Shown: piece by piece, positions 8,463 to 17,645 of the stretch | Position numbering within the stretch: position 1 is the stretch's first letter | Layout: every line of letters starts with the position of its first letter | From: Prochlorococcus sp. AG-402-C09 | GTDB lineage: Bacteria; Cyanobacteriota; Cyanobacteriia; PCC-6307; Cyanobiaceae | Assembly: GCA_003279565.1 (NCBI GenBank) | Contig: QCHN01000008.1 | Coordinates: forward strand, 1 to 64,000 | Reading direction: 5' to 3' | Length of the DNA: 64,000 nucleotides | Made by a program: the position numbers and the translations under genes | Notes under the pieces: model-generated | Databases searched by the model: none | Told to the model about the DNA's origin: nothing | Seen by the model: the letters and a program-made list of their open reading frames with translations, nothing else

Positions 8463-9689
8463 ATGAAATATATTTTTATTGATTGTGCTCTTGGAATATC
8501 TGGAGATATGCTGGCATCAGCATTAATAGACTTAGGTGTGCCTCATTCCATTTTATTGAGTAATTTAGCAAGCTTAAATATAGATAAAAACTTTAACTTA
8601 GAATTTAATAAGGGAGATAGTGAAGGAATACAAGGAATTATCTGTATAAAAACCGAAGTTAAATTTAAGGAGATATTTAGAAGTTTTAATGATGTAAAAA
8701 ACTTACTTCTGGATTCAAGCTTGAATGAGTATGTTAAAAAAAAATCTATTAGGGTTTTTGAAATTCTTGCTGAAGCAGAAGCAATTGTTCATGGTAAAGA
8801 AATTTCAGATGTTCATTTTCATGAACTAGGCACAATTGATTCCATACTGGATGTTGTAAATGTATGCTCCGCAATTGACTTTTTAAATCTAGATAATATT
8901 TATTTTTCCAATCCACCTGCAGGTAAAGGAATTGTATCGACTTCTCATGGTCCTCTTCCGGTCCCAGTACCTACAGTTTTAGAGATAGCAAGACAAAAAC
9001 AAATTCCTTTAATGGCTATTGATGACAAGTATTTTGGTGAAATAACAACCCCTACTGGTATCGCACTGATAGCAACTTTTGCAGATAAATTTGGTCAACC
9101 AGATAATATGAAAATTAAAAAAATTGGTATTGGTTTAGGAAGTAAAAATATTTCTAGACCTAATTTTTTACGAGTTCTACTATTAGAGGTGGATGATGAC
9201 TATAAAGAAAAAAATAATAAGCCTGTGTGTGAGACTATAATTTCTCAGGAGGCCTGGATCGACGATTCTACACCTGAAGATATTGCAATTTTAATCGAAA
9301 GATTAAGAGCTGCGGGTGCTATTGATGTGGTTTCCTATTCGGTTGATATGAAGAAAAATAGAAAAGGTATATGTATAAAATCTCTTGTCTACCCCAAGTA
9401 TCAAAAATTGCTGAGGGAAGTTTGGTTTAATTACAGTACAACAATTGGAATAAGAGAAAAAATTATTAGTCGCTGGATACTTCCTAGGCGAACAGTGATT
9501 CATAAGACTAAATTTGGAGAGGTAAATGTTAAAGAAATAATGAGACCAAATGGTCTGAATTCTATTAAGATAGAACACAAAGATTTGACTAAAATAACTT
9601 TAAATACTGGTATTCCAATAGAAGAGCTTCGTCAGAAATTATTCATTGAGTTGTCAGAATTTTATGAATTAGATGATTGGTTGAATTGA
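8463..9689 (+). CDS. larC: Nickel-pincer cofactor protein LarC (DUF111 family)
   Basis: LarC inserts nickel into the pyridinium-dithio cofactor of lactate racemase and related enzymes, using CTP. The family hallmarks are here: an N terminus IFIDCALGISGDMLASALIDLGVP, the HFHELGTIDSILDVV motif at about residues 118-132, and ISRPNFLRVLL near residue 230. Length (408 aa) is typical. The protein has only a modest number of histidines. No larA, larB or larE is in the window, so the client enzyme is unknown. The stop codon TGA overlaps the ATG of the next gene by one base (9689), which implies translational coupling. Confidence 0.88.
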   Translation: MKYIFIDCALGISGDMLASALIDLGVPHSILLSNLASLNIDKNFNLEFNKGDSEGIQGIICIKTEVKFKEIFRSFNDVKNLLLDSSLNEYVKKKSIRVFEILAEAEAIVHGKEISDVHFHELGTIDSILDVVNVCSAIDFLNLDNIYFSNPPAGKGIVSTSHGPLPVPVPTVLEIARQKQIPLMAIDDKYFGEITTPTGIALIATFADKFGQPDNMKIKKIGIGLGSKNISRPNFLRVLLLEVDDDYKEKNNKPVCETIISQEAWIDDSTPEDIAILIERLRAAGAIDVVSYSVDMKKNRKGICIKSLVYPKYQKLLREVWFNYSTTIGIREKIISRWILPRRTVIHKTKFGEVNVKEIMRPNGLNSIKIEHKDLTKITLNTGIPIEELRQKLFIELSEFYELDDWLN

Positions 9690-10654
9690 TGTTTGATTTT
9701 AAAAAGGTTCTACTTGAAAGAAACACTTTTGTTTTTTCGATATTATCTAGAATTAATATAAAACTTTTAGTAACATTAATATGTTTTGCATTTCTTGGTA
9801 ATTCAATATTTGCAAATTTTGACTCTTTGTCTAATCAGGTAATTACTAGTGATGAGATTTTATGGCTACTATTGGGCATTGTATTTAGTTTTCTAAGTAT
9901 AATCATTAATGCTTATGCATGGAAGTTTTTAATTGATAATATTGGTTGCGATGTTAATAATTTAAATATAGTAAAAATATTTTTAGCTACAAATATATAT
10001 AAATATTTGCCAGGAGGAATTTGGCATTTTGTTTCTAGATATAATACCTTGCGTTTAGAAATTTCAAATGAAAAATCAATTGAATCTATTTTGTTAGAAC
10101 CAATTTTAATGCTAGTTGCAGGCTTTTTTTTTATACCCTTTAGAGGTTTTAATATATCTATTTATATACTTTGCTGGTCATCTACATTGGTATTTCTACC
10201 TGTATTTAGACAATTTCTAATCAAAAAATTGAAGGCGATGAAGGCAACAATTTTTACTAATAATGATAATATTAAACATAGAAATTTAGCACTAAGCAGC
10301 CAAAATATTTCAACAAGAATGTTTTATCCCTATAAACCACTATTTGTGGAGATCATATTTATTTTGTCTCGCTTTCTTGGCTTTTTATGTTGTATTAATG
10401 CATTTTCTATTGGGTCATTGATTTCTCTAGGTGAATTAATATCCTCATTTTCCTTGGGATGGATAATTGGCCTTATAGTCCCTGCAGCGCCTGGAGGCTT
10501 AGGTGTTTTTGAATCTGTGATTCTATTTGCTCTTGGCGCACATTTGCCAGAAGCACCTCTACTGGCCTCATTGATTTGTTATCGATTCGTCTCAACAATT
10601 TCTGATGTATTTGCATCTTTGATTTATCCAGTTAAAAGATTATTTAAAGTTTAA
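9689..10654 (+). CDS. YbhN/UPF0104 family integral membrane protein
   Basis: A 321-residue polytopic membrane protein of the lysylphosphatidylglycerol-synthase transmembrane family (LPG_synthase_TM, YbhN-like), without the cytoplasmic transferase domain. Several hydrophobic segments are evident, with family-like motifs LAWKFL-type (AYAWKFLIDNIG), KYLPGGIWHFVSRY near the middle, and PAAPGGLGVFESVILFAL near the end. I chose the ATG at 9689, which overlaps the larC stop (TGATG), over a TTG four codons upstream. Family members are linked to lipid transport or hopanoid/lipid export; the function here is unknown. The gene is convergent with futB, 9 bases apart. Confidence 0.8.
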   Translation: MFDFKKVLLERNTFVFSILSRINIKLLVTLICFAFLGNSIFANFDSLSNQVITSDEILWLLLGIVFSFLSIIINAYAWKFLIDNIGCDVNNLNIVKIFLATNIYKYLPGGIWHFVSRYNTLRLEISNEKSIESILLEPILMLVAGFFFIPFRGFNISIYILCWSSTLVFLPVFRQFLIKKLKAMKATIFTNNDNIKHRNLALSSQNISTRMFYPYKPLFVEIIFILSRFLGFLCCINAFSIGSLISLGELISSFSLGWIIGLIVPAAPGGLGVFESVILFALGAHLPEAPLLASLICYRFVSTISDVFASLIYPVKRLFKV

Positions 10655-10663
10655 ATGTCTATG

Positions 10664-12250
10664 TTAGTTATTTCTATTATTTAAGCTTGGTATTAAGGCT
10701 AAAGAGGCTATTAATCCCAGACAAATTATTATCAATGAAGGTAATATAGATTCTGCTACTCTTTCATCTCCTGCGTATTGGAATATTCTTACTGAAAGCG
10801 TATCAAAATCAAATGGTCTTAATATAAAAGTTAGTGGTAATTCCTTTATTGTGTCAACAAAAACAAGAAGTATACCCACCAATATAGGTCCTTTGAGTAG
10901 TGGCAAATGTATTTTGAAAAGCACCTCTGACCAATTCTTCCCAAGATTTATGGCTGCATTGTCTATATTTGGTGAAATCCTCTCTAAGCCAGCATCAAGG
11001 CCACCTTTTGAAACAGCTAGGAATCGAATGCTATACCCCCAGATTAGCAAGCTTAATATGTTTATTTGCCAGATACTTCCTTTAAAGGAAAGAAGAGCAA
11101 GGGCTAAAACCGATCCAGGAATTGCATAGCCAATACTAGATAAGAAGGTCAGTATATTAATCCATCGATGATTTTGCCATCTCTTTGAAATTGATATAAT
11201 CAATGATATAAATGTTGTTATTAATGAAACAACTAAGGCTAAACCAAAGCTCCTAATAGTTAATCCAATTAAATCTGTATTGAATCCTTGATACATTTGA
11301 TCAATATTTATTATTGCCCATGTAATTGGAATGCCCAATGTAAACATTGGAGGAGTAAAGGTTATAACTTGAGCAAGGAATAGATTTATACCTTTTAATT
11401 CCCATTTTGGCGAATCTCCACTACTTATTCCATCTGTCCATCGTTTACTTCTTTCTCTTGATTTGCGTTCAATTGCAACTAATAGAAAAACTAAAATAAG
11501 AGCAAATAAGGCAAGAGCAATGGCACCTGAAGGTTCACCCTCCTCTACCCAGCTCTCAAGTATACCAGCTGAAATACTTGGAATATTTAAAAGTTGAACG
11601 GCACCTAATTCATTTATTATTTCCATTGACATTAAAGCTAACCCAGCAGTAATTGAAGGAATTGCTATTGGCAGAGATATTCTAAAAAAACTTTTCCAAG
11701 GACCTATCCCAAGACTTCTGCATGCCTCAATTTGTTTTCTACCACCTTTCTCAAAACTCTCTGAACTTAGTAGAAATACATATGGATAGGTTGTGCATGA
11801 CATTATTACTACACCCCAAAACATACCGGTTATTCTGATGGCATTTATGCTGCCGAGGTCAATGAATGTAGCTGCCAAAAGATAAGCAGGAGTTGCAAAA
11901 GGAATTAGTTGGCAAACTCTAAGAATTTTTCTACCTTTGAAATGGCAATTGGCTAAAATCCATCCATTAGCTACTCCTAGAAATCCTCCTAGAATCAGAG
12001 AAAAAATCAATAATAATACTGTTCCTTTTATTTCATTCAGATTATTTATCGTCAAATAGATAGATCCTTTCTGAATACCGTATAAAGCTTCTCTTCCAAG
12101 AGTAAATAACGGCCATAAAATAAAAAATGTTAATAGGATTACTAAGAACTTTAATATGTAGCGACTATTATTAAATACGATTAAATTATAGAAGAATTTA
12201 ATATCTTTTTCTCTTTTGTAGTTCTTCGAATTTGATTTGATGTTGTTCAA
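10664..12250 (-). CDS. futB: Ferric iron ABC transporter permease (FutB/FbpB type)
   Basis: Inner-membrane permease of a binding-protein-dependent ferric iron importer. It is a 528-residue fused double permease, as in SfuB/FbpB, with about twelve membrane segments and two copies of the EAA loop that docks on the ATPase: EACRSLGIGPWKSFFRISLPIAIPS in the first half and NAAINLGKNWSEVLFKIHLPLLKG in the second. The binding protein and ATPase genes are not in this window. It is the last gene of a minus-strand run yjbQ-phhB-cobW-futB, 12 bases after cobW, which hints at coexpression with a metallochaperone. Confidence 0.9.
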   Translation of the reverse strand: MNNIKSNSKNYKREKDIKFFYNLIVFNNSRYILKFLVILLTFFILWPLFTLGREALYGIQKGSIYLTINNLNEIKGTVLLLIFSLILGGFLGVANGWILANCHFKGRKILRVCQLIPFATPAYLLAATFIDLGSINAIRITGMFWGVVIMSCTTYPYVFLLSSESFEKGGRKQIEACRSLGIGPWKSFFRISLPIAIPSITAGLALMSMEIINELGAVQLLNIPSISAGILESWVEEGEPSGAIALALFALILVFLLVAIERKSRERSKRWTDGISSGDSPKWELKGINLFLAQVITFTPPMFTLGIPITWAIINIDQMYQGFNTDLIGLTIRSFGLALVVSLITTFISLIISISKRWQNHRWINILTFLSSIGYAIPGSVLALALLSFKGSIWQINILSLLIWGYSIRFLAVSKGGLDAGLERISPNIDNAAINLGKNWSEVLFKIHLPLLKGPILVGILLVFVDTIKELPLTFILRPFDFDTLSVRIFQYAGDERVAESILPSLIIICLGLIASLALIPSLNNRNN

Positions 12251-12262
12251 TTTATTTTTTGA

Positions 12263-13297
12263 TTATTTGTCAATACATGCATTTAATTGAGAGAGTATTC
12301 TCTCTTTATCTAATTCTTTTCCAATAAAGACAAGTTGATTATTTCTTTCTTCTCCCCATTCACTATCTTCAATAGAAATTCTTTTACCAGCAAGGTGGAA
12401 TACATGCCTTCTTTCACTTTCGCTAAACCAAAGGATACCCTTTGCTCTGAAAACATTACTTTTTAATTGATTATCTAGAAAATATTGGAATTTCCTAAGA
12501 GAGAAAGGTTCTTTAGTTTGAAAAGAAACAGAAAGAAAATCTTCAATTTTATTATCTTCTTCTGAGTGTTCATGATCATGAGCATGCTCATGTTTATGCT
12601 CATGTTTATGCTTATAAGAGTGATCATGAACTGATTCTTTTTGATTTATTAGATCAGTCTCGAATAGACCCACGCTTAATAGTAGGTTGAGAGGAATATT
12701 CCCTTTAATACTTTTTAAAATCCTCGCATCATTTTTTATTGCTTTTAACTTAGCTATGGTTTCTTCTATATTTTTATTAGTTACTAAATCACATTTGTTT
12801 AGAAGTAAAATATCACCATATATTATTTGAGATCTTCCTATTGAACTTTCAAGGGCAACATCATTAAAGTTCTCAGCATCAATTAAAGTTATAATAGAGT
12901 CTAATCTTGTTTGATCTCTTAACTCACTTCCAAGCAATGTCATTGCGACTGGAAGAGGATCTGCTAATCCTGTGGTTTCAATAATAATATAGTCAAGCCT
13001 CTTGTTGACATTAATTAACTTGTCTATTGCTTCTACTAACTCACCATTTATAGAACAGCAAATACATCCATTACTTAACTCTATCATTTCTTCTTCAGTC
13101 TTAACTATTAACTCATTGTCAATTCCTATTTCACCAAATTCATTCACTAAAACAGCTGTCTTTATGCCTTCTTGATTAGTAAGTATATGATTTAATAAAG
13201 TTGTTTTTCCTGATCCTAAAAAACCTGAGATAATTGTAATAGGAATATTAGTTTTGTAAGCTATAGTTTCTTTGATCTTGGATTCATTGGTGTTCAT
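12263..13297 (-). CDS. CobW/COG0523 family metal-chaperone GTPase
   Basis: A 344-residue P-loop GTPase of the CobW/COG0523 family. Walker A is GFLGSGKTTLLNHIL (about residues 25-39), the metal-binding motif is CICC in NGCICCSINGELVEAI, and the GTPase base motif is NKCD. Between the GTPase and C-terminal domains is a run of alternating histidines (HKHEHKHEHAHDHEH), a typical zinc or other metal store in this family. The C-terminal domain begins at about residue 250. The neighbour futB (iron permease) and phhB suggest a metal-homeostasis operon; which metal it handles (Zn, Fe, Co) cannot be decided from sequence. Confidence 0.88.
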   Translation of the reverse strand: MNTNESKIKETIAYKTNIPITIISGFLGSGKTTLLNHILTNQEGIKTAVLVNEFGEIGIDNELIVKTEEEMIELSNGCICCSINGELVEAIDKLINVNKRLDYIIIETTGLADPLPVAMTLLGSELRDQTRLDSIITLIDAENFNDVALESSIGRSQIIYGDILLLNKCDLVTNKNIEETIAKLKAIKNDARILKSIKGNIPLNLLLSVGLFETDLINQKESVHDHSYKHKHEHKHEHAHDHEHSEEDNKIEDFLSVSFQTKEPFSLRKFQYFLDNQLKSNVFRAKGILWFSESERRHVFHLAGKRISIEDSEWGEERNNQLVFIGKELDKERILSQLNACIDK

Positions 13298-13322
13298 TTT
13301 AATAGGAGTAGTTAATGATACA

Positions 13323-13610
13323 TTATGTATTGATTAATTTATCAATATCCTCAGCAAGTTTGATGTCGTTAGAAGTGATTCCACCTTTGTCATGAGTTGT
13401 TAAATTGATTTTAACTTTATTATATGTATTTTGCCAATCTGGATGATGCTCCATCTTTTCAGATAAAAAAGCGACTTTAATCATAAAGCCAAAAGCATCA
13501 ATGAAATTATCAAATATAAATTCTTTCTTTATCGTTTTATTGTCAATTATCCAAGAAGGGTTTTTTTCTATAAAATAATCAAGTTTACTTTGATCCAATA
13601 GGGAAACCAT
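13323..13610 (-). CDS. phhB: Pterin-4a-carbinolamine dehydratase
   Basis: A 95-residue protein of the PCD/DCoH family. The active-site signature [20 protein letters not shown] (around residues 50-69, two adjacent His and a Trp) and the final [20 protein letters not shown] are both intact. The enzyme dehydrates 4a-hydroxytetrahydrobiopterin. Phenylalanine hydroxylase is not seen nearby, and in many bacteria PCD homologs serve other pterin roles, so the substrate is open. It lies 25 bases upstream of cobW and 20 bases downstream of yjbQ in one transcription direction. Confidence 0.9.
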   Translation of the reverse strand: MVSLLDQSKLDYFIEKNPSWIIDNKTIKKEFIFDNFIDAFGFMIKVAFLSEKMEHHPDWQNTYNKVKINLTTHDKGGITSNDIKLAEDIDKLINT

Positions 13611-13630
13611 GAGTTTTTTTATATGTAATT

Positions 13631-14092
13631 TTAATTTAAATCAAAATTACCAATTGCATGTAATTGTAATGACCTTGATTTATTTGATCTTCTATGTTCC
13701 CATATATAGATGGCTTGCCATAAGCCTATTTCCAATTTACCATCAACAACACTGAAGCTTAAATTATTTGAAGTAAGCATTGTTCTAATATGAGCTGGCA
13801 TATCGTCTAATCCTTCTTCTGAATGAAGATATTCTATTTTTTTACTATTTCTGTCAATTGGATAAAATCCCTTCTCTGGGACAATAGCTTTCATGTATGC
13901 TGAAAGGTCTTTAAGAACATTAATATCCGCATTTTCATTTATAATTAAACTACAGCTTGTATGCTTTAGAAAGATAAGAAGTATTCCTTTTTTAAGTTTT
14001 TTATATTTGATCCAATGATTAATGTCTTTTGTTATGTCAGTAAAACCTTCTCCCTTCGTCTCGAAATGTAAGGTAGATAAAATCTGTTCCAT
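13631..14092 (-). CDS. YjbQ/UPF0047 family protein
   Basis: A 153-residue protein of the YjbQ family, a small trimeric beta-barrel; some members have weak thiamine-phosphate synthase activity. The family features are the central [13 protein letters not shown], the acidic [17 protein letters not shown] motif with its conserved His, and the C-terminal [16 protein letters not shown]. Length is as expected. It is first in the run yjbQ-phhB-cobW-futB and so is probably nearest the promoter. Its physiological role is not established. Confidence 0.9.
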   Translation of the reverse strand: MEQILSTLHFETKGEGFTDITKDINHWIKYKKLKKGILLIFLKHTSCSLIINENADINVLKDLSAYMKAIVPEKGFYPIDRNSKKIEYLHSEEGLDDMPAHIRTMLTSNNLSFSVVDGKLEIGLWQAIYIWEHRRSNKSRSLQLHAIGNFDLN

Positions 14093-14246
14093 TCCTGACG
14101 AAATTTCTAACCTGACTATATTAAATACTAACAGTTTATTCCATTTTCTATTAAGTTAAAGGATTTTGAATCCGATCTAATTAAAAAATATAACCTTTAT
14201 GATTTAAATTATTTTAAATTGATCAAATACGAATCTATTTCCATCA

Positions 14247-14277
14247 ATTTGATATTAAGATTGCATAAATATCAAAT
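14247..14277. promoter_or_regulatory. Inverted repeat immediately before the M32 peptidase start
   Basis: Arms ATTTGATATT (14247-14256) and AATATCAAAT (14268-14277) are exact reverse complements, 10 bases each, with an 11-base spacer. The right arm ends 8 bases before the TTG start at 14286, so it covers the place where a ribosome-binding site should be. It could be an operator or a translation-controlling hairpin. The 193-base gap is otherwise AT-rich with no gene seen. Confidence 0.45.
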
Positions 14278-14285
14278 GGAATACT

Positions 14286-15815
14286 TTGTCAAAGTCTGCT
14301 TGGCAGCTTTTGGGTGATTACCTAAAAGATACGCAGTTGTTGGGATCCATACAAAGCACTCTCTACTGGGATCAAAATACATCTATGCCTATTGCTGGTT
14401 CCACTTGGAGAGGAGAGCAATTAAGTCTTTTAGCTAAGCAACTTCATGCAAGACAAAGTTCTGAACAGTTCGAAATTTTAATAAAAGAAGCAAAATCTGA
14501 ACTTCAAAATTTAAAAGAAAAAAATGATTTTGAATCACAACTCATGACAGATAGGTTTAGAAATATTGAGTTGCTTGAGCAAGATTTTTATAGACAAAAA
14601 AGTTTAGATCCTAAATTGGTTGTTGAGCTTGCAACAGCAAAGTCTGAAGGTTATATGTGTTGGCAGGAAGCCAGAAAAAATAATGATTTCAAAAGCTTTT
14701 CTCCAGCTCTCAAGAAATTAATTTCATTACGAACGGAACAATCCAATCAGCTCTGTGAAAAAAGAAGTTGCTGGGAGACACTTGCTCAGCCTTTTGAACC
14801 GAACTTAACGATTAATCGTATAAGCGAACTATTTGAACCTTTAAAAAAAAGATTGCCAGAATTGATTTATAAGGCTACGAAAATAACCAACAAAAAGCGT
14901 GAAAAATGGGATTTAGCAATTAGCGATCAAGAGAAGCTATGTCAAATACTTTTAAATGATTGGTCTAGGGATCCCTCTAATACAGCTATAGCGAAGTCCC
15001 CTCATCCATTCTCCATAACTTTAGGTCCCGATGATTATCGAATTACGACTCGAATAGTTAAAGGTCAGCCACTTTCTTGTTTATTAGCTACTGCCCATGA
15101 GTGGGGACATTCTTTGTATGAACAAGGCTTGCCTTCTGAAAGTCACCAATGGTTTGCATGGCCATTAGGTCAAGCAACCTCTATGGCTGTTCATGAGAGT
15201 CAATCTTTATTTTGGGAAAATAGAATTGCTAGGAGCTTTTCATTTGCAAAGTCTTTTTGGCATCATTTTGAGAATGTAGGTGCTCCAATTCACTCTGGAA
15301 ATGATTTATGGATCAATCTAAATCCATTTAGCCCTGGATTGAATCGAGTAGAGGCCGATGAACTCAGTTATGGCTTGCATATAATGATTAGGACTGACTT
15401 GGAAATTGACCTTCTCGAGAGAGGGCTTTCTGTAGAAGATCTGCCTAATGAATGGAATAAAAGGTATTTGAACCTTCTAGGTGTTTCGCCAGAGAATGAT
15501 ACTGAAGGATGCTTGCAAGATGTGCACTGGAGTGAGGGGATGTTTGGTTATTTCCCTTCTTATTTGCTTGGTCATCTTATTAGCGCTCAGTTAACAAAAA
15601 CTCTTGAAAAAGATTTAGGAAAAATTGATAATATTATTGAATCTAAGGAAATCAGTAAAATATTAGGTTGGCTTCGCGAAAATGTTCATCATTATGGGAG
15701 AAGTATGGATTCCGAGGAACTTGTAGAGAAGGTCTCTGGAGCGACATTATCACCAAATTATTTTCTTGAATACTTAGACAATAAACTTGAAAAGCTTTCC
15801 AAAATCTCTAATTGA
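14286..15815 (+). CDS. Carboxypeptidase Taq family metallopeptidase (M32)
   Basis: A 509-residue zinc carboxypeptidase of family M32. The zinc motif HEWGH is in ATAHEWGHSLYEQGL at about residue 269, followed by the downstream glutamate ligand in AVHESQSLFWENRIAR. Further family blocks are present, such as NPFSPGLNRVEADELSYGLHIMIR and DVHWSEGMFGYFPSYLLGHL near the end. It is cytoplasmic by absence of a signal peptide and probably trims peptides. The start is a TTG at 14286, supported by the family-like N terminus (WQLLGDYLKD). An inverted repeat ends 8 bases upstream. Confidence 0.93.
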   Translation: MSKSAWQLLGDYLKDTQLLGSIQSTLYWDQNTSMPIAGSTWRGEQLSLLAKQLHARQSSEQFEILIKEAKSELQNLKEKNDFESQLMTDRFRNIELLEQDFYRQKSLDPKLVVELATAKSEGYMCWQEARKNNDFKSFSPALKKLISLRTEQSNQLCEKRSCWETLAQPFEPNLTINRISELFEPLKKRLPELIYKATKITNKKREKWDLAISDQEKLCQILLNDWSRDPSNTAIAKSPHPFSITLGPDDYRITTRIVKGQPLSCLLATAHEWGHSLYEQGLPSESHQWFAWPLGQATSMAVHESQSLFWENRIARSFSFAKSFWHHFENVGAPIHSGNDLWINLNPFSPGLNRVEADELSYGLHIMIRTDLEIDLLERGLSVEDLPNEWNKRYLNLLGVSPENDTEGCLQDVHWSEGMFGYFPSYLLGHLISAQLTKTLEKDLGKIDNIIESKEISKILGWLRENVHHYGRSMDSEELVEKVSGATLSPNYFLEYLDNKLEKLSKISN

Positions 15816-15940
15816 AATACAATTTTTTAGCATAAAAATTAAGTAGAGCATATTTTGCTTGAAACTTTTCTAAATTATGTGCCACAACTTCATTTACATT
15901 TACTGCGTTGATTTACCATGTAGGAACATCAATAAATACT

Positions 15941-16528
15941 ATGGCTAACCTTGAGCAAGCACCTAGCAGAACAATGCCTAATCTGCTTCATGTATTACCT
16001 GCGTTTGCCAATGAATCTGAACTTAGAGTCAATACAATCGTTGAGTTAAATTCAAATACCATAAATAAATACGAACTTATTACTGAAACGGGGCATCTAA
16101 AGCTTGATCGAGTTGGATATTCGTCCCTCTCCTACCCGTTTGCTTATGGATGTCTTCCACGTACATGGGATGAAGATGGTGATCCATTAGATATCGAAAT
16201 TGTTAATGTAACAGAACCGTTGGTCCCAGGCTCAATTGTTGAGGCAAGGATTATAGGAATCATGACCTTTGATGATGGAGGTGAAGTTGACGACAAAGTT
16301 ATTGGCGTAATAGCCGATGACAAGAGGATGGATCACATAAAAAGCTTTGAACAATTAGGCAAGCATTGGATTAAAGAAACAACTTATTATTGGGAGCATT
16401 ATAAGGATCTTAAAAAACCAGGAACTTGTACTGTAAATGGTTTCTTTGGTGTTGAAAAAGCAGTTCAGATTATTAAATCCTGCGAGGGTCGTTACTTATC
16501 TGAAATAGATCCTAATTTAATTAATTAA
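15941..16528 (+). CDS. ppa: Inorganic pyrophosphatase, family I (intact active site)
   Basis: Hydrolyses pyrophosphate to phosphate and so pulls biosynthetic reactions forward. All expected family I residues are seen by comparison with the E. coli enzyme: Glu in TIVELN, KYE, DR at residues 56-57, YPFAY, the signature DGDPLD at residues 79-84 with all three Asp, a later Asp and Lys (DDKVIG), and YK in WEHYKD. I chose the ATG at 15941 (195 residues); a TTG at 15908 would add 11 poorly supported residues. A second homolog at 31727 lacks one of these aspartates, so this copy is probably the working enzyme. Convergent with hemC. Confidence 0.92.
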   Translation: MANLEQAPSRTMPNLLHVLPAFANESELRVNTIVELNSNTINKYELITETGHLKLDRVGYSSLSYPFAYGCLPRTWDEDGDPLDIEIVNVTEPLVPGSIVEARIIGIMTFDDGGEVDDKVIGVIADDKRMDHIKSFEQLGKHWIKETTYYWEHYKDLKKPGTCTVNGFFGVEKAVQIIKSCEGRYLSEIDPNLIN

Positions 16529-16539
16529 ATTTTTAATAA

Positions 16540-17487
16540 TTAGGCCCGTGCAGACTTGAATATTTCTTCTAATATTTCTCCTGCACCACGGCCTTTTAAT
16601 TCATTGGCTAAGTCTATTCCAATTTCCTCTGCAGAGCTTACCGATCCTTTTTTTATATCTCTAATTAATCTTTTACCATCTAAGCTTGCAACCATACCCT
16701 CAAGAATTAATTCATTGTTGTTAATTTCAGTTCTAACGCCTATAGGAACTTGACATCCTCCTTCAAGCTCTCTTAGGAAAGACCTCTCTGCTAAACATCT
16801 TTTAGATGTTGATTCGTGTTCAAGTGTTTTTAAAATATCTAGAACTTCTTGTTGACCACTTACACATTCAATGCCAAGAGCTCCTTGTCCCACAGCATGG
16901 AGTGAAATATCTGTTGGAATTAACTGATGTATTCGATTGGCAAAACCAAGTCTTTGTAATCCAGCAGCAGCCAAGATAAGACAGTCATATTCTCCTGAGT
17001 CAAGCTTCTCTAATCTTGTAATAACATTTCCTCGTACATCCTTGAAAACAAGATGTGGATAGTGGTATCGCAATTGAGCAAGCCTTCTCAAGGAGCTAGT
17101 CCCCACTACAGAACCTTCTGGAAGAGATTCTAATTTGTAAATTTGATTTTTTTCATTAACGACTAACGCGTCGGAAGGATCCTCCCTTTCTGTTATGCAG
17201 CCAAGAATCAATCCTTCTGGAAGGTTGGTAGGTAAATCTTTCAGGGAGTGAACTGCGATGTCGGCATGTCCGACAAGCATTTGAGCTTCAAGTTCTTTAG
17301 TGAAAAGACCTTTATCTCCTATTTTTGCTAATGCCACATCAAGTATTTTGTCACCCTGCGTAGCCATTGCTTCGATAGTGATAGCAAGATCAGGATGGGC
17401 TTTTTGTAGTTCATCTCGTACCCAGTTCGTTTGAACCATGGCCAGCTGGCTTCGGCGAGAGGCGATGCGCAGTTGGTCTAGTGTCAT
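16540..17487 (-). CDS. hemC: Porphobilinogen deaminase (hydroxymethylbilane synthase)
   Basis: Joins four porphobilinogen units into hydroxymethylbilane in the shared heme, chlorophyll and cobalamin pathway. The N-terminal [16 protein letters not shown], the substrate-binding HSLKDLPT, the [11 protein letters not shown] block and the cofactor-binding cysteine in [10 protein letters not shown] (about residue 240) are all present. Length is normal. I take the ATG at 17487; the frame opens two codons earlier at a TTG. It is convergent with ppa, 11 bases apart. A TTGACT-like -35 lies about 35 bases before the start, but I cannot pair it convincingly with a -10. Confidence 0.97.
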   Translation of the reverse strand: MTLDQLRIASRRSQLAMVQTNWVRDELQKAHPDLAITIEAMATQGDKILDVALAKIGDKGLFTKELEAQMLVGHADIAVHSLKDLPTNLPEGLILGCITEREDPSDALVVNEKNQIYKLESLPEGSVVGTSSLRRLAQLRYHYPHLVFKDVRGNVITRLEKLDSGEYDCLILAAAGLQRLGFANRIHQLIPTDISLHAVGQGALGIECVSGQQEVLDILKTLEHESTSKRCLAERSFLRELEGGCQVPIGVRTEINNNELILEGMVASLDGKRLIRDIKKGSVSSAEEIGIDLANELKGRGAGEILEEIFKSARA

Positions 17488-17645
17488 TAGCAAATATTTT
17501 CTATTTCTTTACCTTAAGCAGTCAACCTCACCAAATTAAAAATCTTGGAAAATAATTTAATAAGGTTGATGTGAAATGAAATCTAATGATTTAATCAGTA
17601 TTTGAATTTTTTGCTAGAAAAAGTACAGGTTGTAGTTTATTTCTT

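Noticed and set aside
16510-16544. Inverted repeat CCTAATT/AATTAGG between ppa and hemC
   Set aside because: Seven AT-rich pairs with a 20-base loop; likely chance in this composition.
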